From assembly GCA_028826165.1 (NCBI GenBank), contig JAPDFW010000136.1, positions 690,501 to 754,500 of the forward strand: DNA of 64,000 bases, in the 5' to 3' direction. Below are positions 54,789 through 64,000 of this stretch, piece after piece (the first letter of the stretch is position 1; every line of letters starts with the position of its first letter). The notes under the pieces were generated by a model. That model saw only the letters and a list, made by a program, of their open reading frames with translations. It was not told the DNA's origin and did not search any database. Position numbers and translations under genes: made by a program. Source of the stretch: Anaeramoeba ignava (Eukaryota > Metamonada > Anaeramoebidae).

Positions 54789-57700
54789 ATGAATATGAAT
54801 ATGAATATGAATAAAATTCCAAAACAGTTTAAATTAAAGAAATACAATAAATTTTTAAGAAAACAAGCAAACACACAAATTGGTTTGATTTTTGGAGATA
54901 AAAAAAGTTCAGATTTTAAAATTTATTGTGGAAAAGATCAGGTTATGATTCCTTGTCACAAATTAATTTTAGAAGCTCGTTCAAAATATTTTATGATAAT
55001 AAAAAAAGAGAACCAAACAAATACAATCCATTTTAATAATTTTAGCTCAGAAATTGTCAAACCAATAATTAAATTTTTTTATAACGGAAAATTTAAATTT
55101 GATAAACAAAAATTTGATGAATATTTTAATTTTGCGAAGAAAATCAAATCAAGAGAAATTCAAACAAAAATTGAACTTGAAATTGAATCGATTTTGAATG
55201 TGGAAAATATTGTGGAAATTTATTTTAAAACCCAAAAAATTAATTCACAAAATCTTTATCAAATTTGTCAGCAATTCATTTCAGAAAATTTTGAATCGAT
55301 CATTTCAAATCCAAATTTCAAAACCAAATTGAATCAAAACCAAATCAATGATTTTATCGTGTTAATTGATTCAAACCACGAAATCAAAAACAACAAAAAA
55401 ATTATTCAATTAATTCAATCCAAAAAAGAAGATGATGAAAAATTCTTTCCAAAAGATTTTTTAAGCATGGTATAAATAAAAAAAAACAAAAGCAAATCCA
55501 AATAATCTTAAAATTCCTCAAAAAAACAAAAAAAAGGAAAAAATTGAACAACAAAAAGAGAAAGAATTTTTTACAAGTTTTCCAAATGGAGAGGAACTTT
55601 TTAAAATTTGGCAAGAAATTATATCAACATCTTACATTGAAGTAAAAAAAAACAAACAAAAAGAAAAACAAAAAGATATTTAAATTAAATCTTTTTGTTT
55701 TAGATTGATGAAAAAATTGTAGAATTTTGCTTATTATTCCAAGATTCATTCCAAAAATGGAACCCATTTCAAACAAAAGCAAATCCAAATGAAAATGGAG
55801 CACAATCTGAAAAATATTTTGATTTGCAAGAAATTGATGAAGGAATTAGTAAAAAAGAGGCACACTCAATAAAATTTATTCTTTTCATGATTAGTTTATT
55901 CACTTATTCAAAAGATCTCATCAAACGTAATTTAGGATTTAATATAGAATTTAATTTAATTTAATTTAATTTAATTTTGATCTGAAAAAAAAAAATCCCA
56001 AAAAATAGAAATGATACAAAAAGAAAATCAAAACCAAAATAAAAAAGAAAATATTCAAGGACACAAATACTTGATTTCTTTATCAATAATTGCCATTCTT
56101 TCCAAATCAAAATTTAATAGACAAAATTTATGTCAGAATAGAATTTTTCAAATTATCCAAGATTTATTGGAAATTACGAAACATCTTTTTAAGTTAATGG
56201 AAAATTTTAGAGTAAAAGAAAAACACAAATTCCTTTTTAATTCCTCTTTTTTTTAATTCCTCTTTCAAAAAAAAAGAAAAAGAAAAAGAAATCAAATCTT
56301 TCGCTTTCAATTTATTATTTAATGGAAATTCAATTTATTCTTTTAGGAATTATGGAAATTTTAAATCAGTATTTCAGAGAAAGACAACTTTTGCCAAATC
56401 AAGAAATCATTGAATCATTTAAACAAACAAGCATAATTCCGTTATTGATTGGTAAATTTAAAGTCAATTTCTATTTAAAATGAATTATTTATCCAGTTTT
56501 CATTATTTACAATAAATAGACTGCTTTGAATTCAATTTAAAACTCAGGAAAGTCTATTTTTTCACAACAAAGCAAATGGGAATCGTATTGAAATTACTGG
56601 AAATGTTTGAAAACTTTTATAGATTAAATTTATTAAAAGAAAAAGAAAAAATTGATTTAGTTTTGCTTTTGTTACCCTTTTTCCAACCTCCAAATTTATC
56701 CTCAACTCTCCCAAATATTGGATTTGAAATCAAAGAGGGAAATGAAAATGAAAAGGAGAATCGAATTGAAATTGAAGATGTTTTCGAGACTAATTATTTT
56801 ATGTTTGATCCAAAAATCAAAAAACGAGAAAATCCTTTCATTTTACAAAATTTCAGAACTCTCAAACCAAATTTAGTTCTTCTTGAATTTGATTTTCGTT
56901 CCAATATTTTCCAATTTCTCACTCAAGTGATTGAAGAAGAAAATATAAGTGATCAAATTATAAACAATAACAGGATTTCTTATATTGGGGATTTTATTCT
57001 TTGGATTTCTTATTATCTCAAACCAAAGTTATCAAAAAAATGGACAGATTTGAAGAAGGAAATTGAAGAAAAGAAGCTTCATGAGAAAGAAACTGGAGAA
57101 ATGCAAACACAAACAGAGAAAGAAGTCCAAATCACGAACCCAAAAAAAGTTTCGGAAATTAGATTATACAATAATTATTTTGATACAGTTTTCAATCATA
57201 TAAGAGACTTCCAATTCATTGAAAAATCAAGCCAAAATACATCATTACAAGAAAATCTCCAAAAAGAATTGGATAAATATAGCAATGAAACCCAAAACAA
57301 AGTCCATAATTTCAAAGAGAGATTAATTGTAATCTTTCTTGATTTATTCAAAAATCCAGAAAACAAAGAAACAGAAACAGAAACAGAAACAAACCCTTAT
57401 TTAATTCATATTTTGTCAAACGAAAAAATTATTAAAATCCAAAAATTTATCAAAAAATTTTATCCTCAACTTCAAATGTATATTTTAATAGAGTTGAAAA
57501 AAATGATAATTACTGGAAATGATCAAGAAACACTGAAATTTTTCCAAGAAAATGGAGGATGGGAAATCTTTTTTTCCGATTACTTTATCAGAAGAAATTT
57601 AATCAATTTAGATGTAAAAACAAAAAAAAACAACAACAAATCTTTTTTTTTTTTTTTGTCTCATTTCTTATTTTTCTTCAAATTATTTTTATTATCAATT

Positions 57701-60700
57701 AGATTGAAGAAAGGGAAAAGATTCACTTGGATGAAATGAATACAGATTTGCAAACATTATTGATTGATTTCATGTTTAATGTTCTTTTGAAATACCAGAA
57801 TCATTTTGATTATGGATTCTTATTTGACCAAATTTCCAAAAACACAAATATCAGATCCAATTTGTTTTTATTGAATCGATTTTTAGAAATGATAATTGAA
57901 CTTATCAAAACAAACCCTCAAGTATCATCCAACAAAATCATTGAAATTGCAGGATTCAGAGAAATTCAAGAAATTTTATCGCATTCAATCAAAGAAAGAC
58001 ATAATCAAACAATTGCATTATGCCTAGATATTTTGGATCTATCATTCCAAAACGCAGATATTGAAGTTATTTTCGGAAATGAAGACACTATCAACGTTTT
58101 GATGAAATTATTTGAAAACAAACTGAACCAAAAAATTCCTTTCGTTTATGTTCCAAAAATCCTGGAGAATGCTAAAAATGGGGAAAATGAAAATCAGCTC
58201 ATTTTCTACTTAATTCAGAAAATTCTTTTCCTGTGCCAAAAAATAAGTTCAAATCAAAACAACCAAGAGAAAAATAATGCAATTGAACTTCATGTTGTGG
58301 AAGAATTTTTTGCAAAATGCTCAGAATCCATTTCACGCAATCGAGAGGTTATTCAAAACATATTTTTGAATCCGAATCTGTTTTTCATTTTCCAATCTTT
58401 GCTGAATGACAAAGAACAAAACACAACCTATCTCATTTTATCCCTTTTGCAAGAAATTATCAGAAACAATCAAACGCTGATCGATGAACTCTATCAGATA
58501 ATTCCAATACCAGAATTTATCACAATTCTTTATGAAACAGAAAAAGGAAAGCCAACAAAAAAGTTATTCCAAATTCTTTTAGATTTGATGATTGATAATG
58601 GGACATTTTCAATAGAAAACAATTTCATTATCAGAAACGAAAATATGATCAATGTGATTTTGGAACTTTATTCATATAATTTGAAACAAACCCAAAACGA
58701 AAATCAAGAGATTTCTTTTAGCGAAGTTTTGGGAATATTTAACACACTTTGTGAGAAATCACTCCATAATATTTATTGTTGTTGTCGGCAAAGAATCACT
58801 CCTTTATTACTTGAATTGATTCCCCAAATCCAAAACTTAAATTTATTCAACCAAAATATCCAGTTTATCGGAACACTTGGAGCACATCAAATTCTAGTTT
58901 CTGAAATGAAACAGTACTTTTGTGTGCTAAAAGATCAGCTACGAAACACCAAAAGAAACAAATTCTCCATGGCAATGCTCGTTGGATTACGAAAAATAAT
59001 CAACCAAAATTCAGAACAAAACGAAACAACACCAAAAAATTTCTTTGATTTTTATGAAGAAAACTCAAATATCACACTTCCAACTTTCAAAAACAATTTC
59101 ATTTCCAAAAAATTCAGTTTTATCACTTGGATACGATTTGAAGATTTTCACATCAAAAATCCACATTCATTGCAAGAAAATGAAGAGAAAGATTATCGAA
59201 CTAAAATATTTAGTTTTTTGACAGAAGATTCACAAGGTATCCAGTTATTTGCGGAATTTAGTAACAAAAACGAAAAACTTGAATCACTTATCTACCAAAT
59301 TTCCTCAAATCAAGAAAAAGAAATTATTGAAAAAAGGTTTCATTTCCAAATTGAATTTAAGAAATGGTTTTTGTTTGTTTTCACACAAAAATACAAAAAA
59401 TCCAATTCACAATGCGAAATTTCAATTTCTCTCGATGAAAATCAAACAATCACAAAGAAAATCATGCTACCAAGAAAAATAGGAAATCAAAAATCCTTTA
59501 TTCGAAATGAAATTGGTTCAAACTTCTCATTTTCTGATAATCAAAAAAGCCCAAATCCAAAATCTTTTTTTGGGCAAATGGGAACAATTTATCTTTTCCA
59601 GGAATTCCTTAATCACAAAAAAGCTAAAGCAATTCATTTTCTTGGACCAAACTACAATTCCTTTTTCTATGAAAGCGAATTTTTCAAGTATTCCAATCCA
59701 GCAATCGAGAAAGAATTGAAAGAAATTTTCAATGGGAAGTTAACCCAAAAAATCACCAATTATTATAACCCAAAAGAGATGAAAGAAAATTTGTTTTTAA
59801 ATCACTCTCCAATGACCATAATCAAAGAAAATTCACAATCACACAAAATCTATTCCTTTTCAAAAACCAATTTCCAAGATATTGCTTCTTGTTTAGGAGG
59901 AGTTGAAATCTTTTTTTATCTAATTTTTGAAATTGATGAATTGTTTGAAGAAGAAAATTTCGAAATGAATAATGTAATTGCAAATCCAACTGAAACGGAA
60001 ACGCAAGCAAAAGTATTTTTTGAAGAGTTATTAAAAATAATGCAAGATATTTTACTAAATGATTCAAATTTGCAAAAAGAGATGATCCAAAAGGATGGAT
60101 TTTCAATATTAAACAATATCCTCAAGTCAATCAATTCAAAATATTTTTCAAAACAATTATATCATCTCATCAAGAATTTGCAAGAAAAAATCCAAAATGA
60201 TGAATTCCAAATACAACTTAAAAACCAATTAATTTTTGATTTCCACATTTGGAAAAATTTCAGTTTTGAAATCCAGAAAAAAATCATTTCTAAAAATGAA
60301 AATGAAAATCAAAATATCACAATTTTTGATTTGTTGGTTATACTATATTACTATGATGAATCTTTAAATAAAATTCAGCAATCAAATTCTCCTCCGCAAA
60401 ATGAGGATGATCCGAAAAAGAAAATTGAGGAATCATCTCAAAACTTGTTTTCTATGATTGAAATTCTTCTTGACAAAATTGAAAATTATGAATCCACAAC
60501 AAAATATCTCCAATCTTTGATTTCGACATGCTTTCTTTTCCAAACAAAAGACTTTGTTGAAAAAATGCTTAAGTTTCTTTTCGAATTCCTAAGCAAAATG
60601 AAGAAGCAGAATAAGACTCAATTATTCACAGTTAAATTATACGAACCACTAATCCAATTAATGAAGGAAAACAAAATGAACACAAAATTAATTTGTTTTG

Positions 60701-63700
60701 GACTTGAAATTATCCATTTGATTGATGCTTCTCTGAATATAAATGAGGAAAAGAATCAAATATTGGCAAACACAAGAGAATTTGAAATGAGTAAATTGGA
60801 GCATTTTTATCCTTTGATTCACAAGATACTGGCCAATAGCATAAATAAGATTCCAAAGCAAGTTGTTGATATCCTTTTCAAAATGATTTATGGAAATGGA
60901 AATGATCGATCGAAACCCTCTATTATCCAAAACCCTTTTATTTTAGCAACAATCACTGAAATTGTTGATTGCTTTCCAGATTTAGTAGATATCATCCATT
61001 TCCACAAATTATTCTATTTAATAGCAGAAAATGATTCGAATAAGGAAAAAATGCTCTCAAAATTTGGATGGCAAAAATGGTTTGCATCTTTATTAAACTT
61101 CACCCAAGCAGACCAAGAAGAAAAAAACGAAGACGAAAATCGAAAGAGACAAAATCAACATGACGTTAATGAAATTATCTTCAGCACCCTTAATCTATTA
61201 TTTATTTATTCTTTCTATAACACTTCATACAACTTCCCCAAAATGTTTGAGCAATTTCTTTCATCCGTTTATTTAGTTCATTTTTCAGCAGCAAACAAAC
61301 AAACCATTCCCAACATAATCGAGAGAATAATAAGTGATATTATTGAGGATCTGAATATAAACTTAAAAGTGGAAATCGATATCAACAACCAATCCTCATT
61401 CACATCAACAATACTTCTCACATCAAATTCAAGCATCTCAAAAGAACATTTTTCCAAAAATTTGTTTTATCTAATCAACGTGTTGAATGGGATGGTCTTC
61501 AATCTATCCAAAAATCAGTTTGAATTTACAAAAACAGAAAAAAAACAGCAAATACAGATCATTCAAACAAAGGTTTCAAAACATTTTACAGCACCTCTCA
61601 AAAGCAAAAAATCTATTCAAAATATGAACTTACCACCACAGGAACAAAACTTAAAGAACATTTTCGAAGTGAAATTTGATTCAGTTAAGAAAGGCAAAAT
61701 TTTGAAAAATTTGCTTTTGATTTTGGACAAAATTGAGTTTTTCAAAGAGAAGACAATCCAATTCAAAAGTAAAGACGAACAAAGAATAATCTTCAAAATT
61801 ATCATTTTCTTGATTATCGCATCCATTCCACAATCAGATATCAAATTGAGTAATTTTCTCCTTTCAAAGCTAAATCAGATGATTAGCGAACAATTAAATT
61901 TCAAATCTTCATCCATCCAGAATGCACAAGAGCTAATCTCGATCTGCTTTTCCTTTTTCTTTTCTTGCATTCAAAATGAAGACCACATTTCAGATGAAAA
62001 CGAAAACCATCACAAAGCCAAAAGAAATCTTCTATTAACATATCTGCAAATGATTATGCAAGAAAATTACAATTTCCTATTTGGGTTGTTTTCAATCCAA
62101 AACAAAAAGCAAAAACTGCTTTCTCGAAAACCCAAAAATTCGTTTGTTTTTTCAAGTAAAAATATCCAAGAATTCGAAAAAGAATTGATGAAAGATCAAT
62201 GGAAAAGCGCAGCAAATCGTGTTTTCTTCCCAATAAATGAAAAGATTTCGCGAGATATCCAAGAAAACGAAAAAGAGTTTATCAAAATTCAATCGAGCAA
62301 CACCTTTCATATGGAAGAATTATTCAATAAAGAATTTCAGGTGAAACAGAAGGAGATTGAATTAATTTCAAAGAAAATTGAAGGTGAAAAGCAAAGTCTC
62401 ATTTTGCAAGAAAAACAAAGAAAATTGGAAACAGAAATGAACCAAAAAAATCATTTGAGCTATATACAAAAATTTCAAAACAATGATTGATAATTCGATT
62501 ATCGGGAAATATCCTTGGAGTGTAAACGAAATTAGTGTTTTGGATAAGGAATTCAGCAAACAGCAATATTATGCCAAACTTTCTGGAATTGAGGACGAAA
62601 TGAGAAGACAAAAAAAATTAAAGTTTTATTCAAAAAATCAAAATCAACATCAAAATCAAAATCAAAATGAAAAAAGAAGGAATTTGATAAAAGTAAATCA
62701 ACGATTTCACTCAAAAATAATTGAAATTTCAGATCAATTAACACAAAGTGAAAGTGAAAATGAAAATTTAAATTTAAATGAAAAGGAAAAGGAAAAGGAA
62801 AAGGACAAAAAAAGGGAAAGATTCAAGCGATTAGTCATTTTATTTTCAAAACAATGCGAGATGATTTCGAAAACCAAAATAACAAAAGGAAAATTACAAA
62901 TTACAGAAAACTCCATTAATTTCTTTGTGAATTTTGATTTAAAGAAAGAAGAAAAAGTAAAAGATTATTTGTGGAAAATTGAAACAATCAAGTTAATCCA
63001 TAAAAGAAGATATCTTTTCAAACATTCGGCGTTGGAAATATTTTTTGAAAACAACAGAAAATACGTCTTTTTGAATTTCCAGACAATGGAAGATCGAAAC
63101 GAAATTTATGAAAGAATTCAAAAACATAGATTAGCCAATATCGATCTATCCAGTTTTAACTATTTTGGAAATGATCCGACTAAATGGATTGAAAAAACCC
63201 AGATGACAAAAAAATGGCAAGAAAGAAAAATATCAAATTTCGAATATATCATGTATCTAAACACAATATCAGGAAGAACATATCACGATATTTCGCAATA
63301 CCCCATTTTCCCATGGATAATTTCAGATTACGAATCGGAAAAAATAGATCTTAACAATATAGATGTATTTAGGGATTTATCAAAGCCAATAGGGATGCAG
63401 TATAACAAGATCATGTATTACTATGAGAATTATGAAATAAATGGAAAGCAAGTAGAATTTGAGTTCAATTACCAAAAGTATTATTCGAATCCAGAAATTG
63501 TTACATCGTATTTGGCAAGATTGGAGCCATTTACTTCAATCTGTTTAAAAGAAAAGTATCCAATATTCAAATCAATTCCTGAAACATGGCAACAAATCAA
63601 AGAGCAGAATAGCCTCGATTTTAATGGCGAGCTTATCCCAGAATTTTTCCATTTACCAGATTTCTTAAGAAAACCCAATATATTTCAACAAAATGAAAAT

Positions 63701-64000
63701 GAAAATGAAAAATTGATTTTAAACAAAATTGAAGATGTCGAGCTTCCAAAATGGGCGAAAACACCAGAAGAATTCATTCGAATACAAAAAGAAGCGCTTG
63801 AAGCAGAATATGTTTCAGAGAATCTTGATTACTGGATTGATTTGATATTTGGGTATAAGCAAAAAGGAAAAGAATCTAAGAATGTGCTGAACGTCTTCCA
63901 TCCAAGTTTGTATGAGGAAAATATTGATTTTTCAAAACTAGAACAAATGCAAAAAGAAATCCAAAGAAAAGGACAGATTCCAATCCAATTATTCACACAA
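54789..64000 (+). CDS. BEACH-domain protein with N-terminal BTB-BACK exon (3' end outside window)
   Basis: Exons: 54789-55469 (BTB SSDFKIYCGKDQVMIPCHKL; BACK-like VENIVEIYFKTQKINSQNLY), 55537-55641 (FFTSFPNGEELFKIWQEI), 55704-55926 (KIVEFCLLFQDSFQKWNPFQ), 56009-56211, about 56347-56451, 56520-57613, 57703 onward. Phases agree except exon 4 to 5. Exon 7 is a long armadillo-like region, a concanavalin-like part (SKKFSFITWIRFEDFHIKNP), a coiled coil, a PH-BEACH part (GKLQITENSINFFV; ALEIFFENNRKYVFLNFQ) and the BEACH domain from about 63190: SNFEYIMYLNTISGRTY, QYPIFPWIISDY, FRDLSKPIG, YSNPEIVTSYLARLEPFTSI, WIDLIFGYKQKG, ending KGQIPIQLF at the window edge; WD40 repeats should follow. A one-base shift near 62465-62485 separates QKFQNND from DNSIIGKYPW. 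BEACH proteins act in lysosome, autophagy and membrane traffic. Confidence 0.82.

Noticed and set aside
57614-57739. C-terminal hydrophobic tail FFFFLSHFLFFFKLFLLSI as a membrane anchor
   Set aside because: It is an intron read through; splicing 57613 to 57703 continues the BEACH protein in frame.

Overview
This window looks like a very AT-rich protist nuclear contig. Intergenic and intronic DNA is almost pure A/T, and GC appears mainly in coding exons. Genes have short GT-AG introns, use the standard code (TAA, TGA and TAG all end genes) and encode long N/Q/K-rich tracts. Several genes are clearly eukaryotic: zeta-COP, VAC14, Icp55/XPNPEP3, PRA1, Furry/Tao3 and a BEACH protein. The mix of BTB, ankyrin-BTB, RCC1-BTB, TLDc and BEACH genes with N-rich tracts suggests an amoeboid protist such as Anaeramoeba. 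That assignment is inference from memory of gene content, not a search.

Layout. 1-4.5 kb: a 12-bp A/T satellite, the 3' end of an unknown gene, then a minus-strand zeta-COP gene whose last intron is filled by the same satellite. 5-8.7 kb: an N/P/Q-rich protein with a C-terminal PHD finger, its repeat region broken by frameshifts. 8.8-13 kb: Icp55-type aminopeptidase (an intron that is an ATAAAT array, apparently one exon missing) and an F-box multi-span membrane protein. 14.2-17.2 kb: VAC14 with an ATTAAA-array intron. 17.3-22.8 kb: an ankyrin-BTB gene on the minus strand, with a 3-kb intron holding duplicated dead exons and a decayed DDE transposase. 22.8-29.1 kb: PRA1-family gene, two tandem TauE/SafE-type permeases, an N/Q-rich TLDc protein. 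29.2-38.5 kb: a second ankyrin-BTB gene and a Furry homologue. 38.5-54.7 kb: a tandem segmental duplication, twice [RCC1-BTB, Hsp20, BTB-TLDc], with AT-rich arrays of about 146 bp period between genes. 54.8 kb to the end: a large BEACH gene that seems to start with a BTB-BACK exon and runs off the window at the end of the BEACH domain.

The most unusual signal is in the two ankyrin-BTB genes. Each ankyrin repeat is one exon of about 90 nt, and nearly every intron between repeats contains one or two sites of the form (T)TTAG|NNN|GTAA, i.e. 3-nt microexons (one intron has a single 6-nt one instead). Including them keeps phase 0 and restores the normal 33-34 residue spacing of the ankyrin repeats. 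This can be tested directly with RNA-seq.

A second theme is array invasion of introns: COPZ, ICP55, VAC14, FRY and one ankyrin-BTB gene each carry one large intron made of a tandem repeat. A third is that several reading-frame breaks sit inside CAAAAT-type coding hexamer repeats, which may be assembly indels or real slippage. No tRNA, rRNA or CRISPR locus was recognised.
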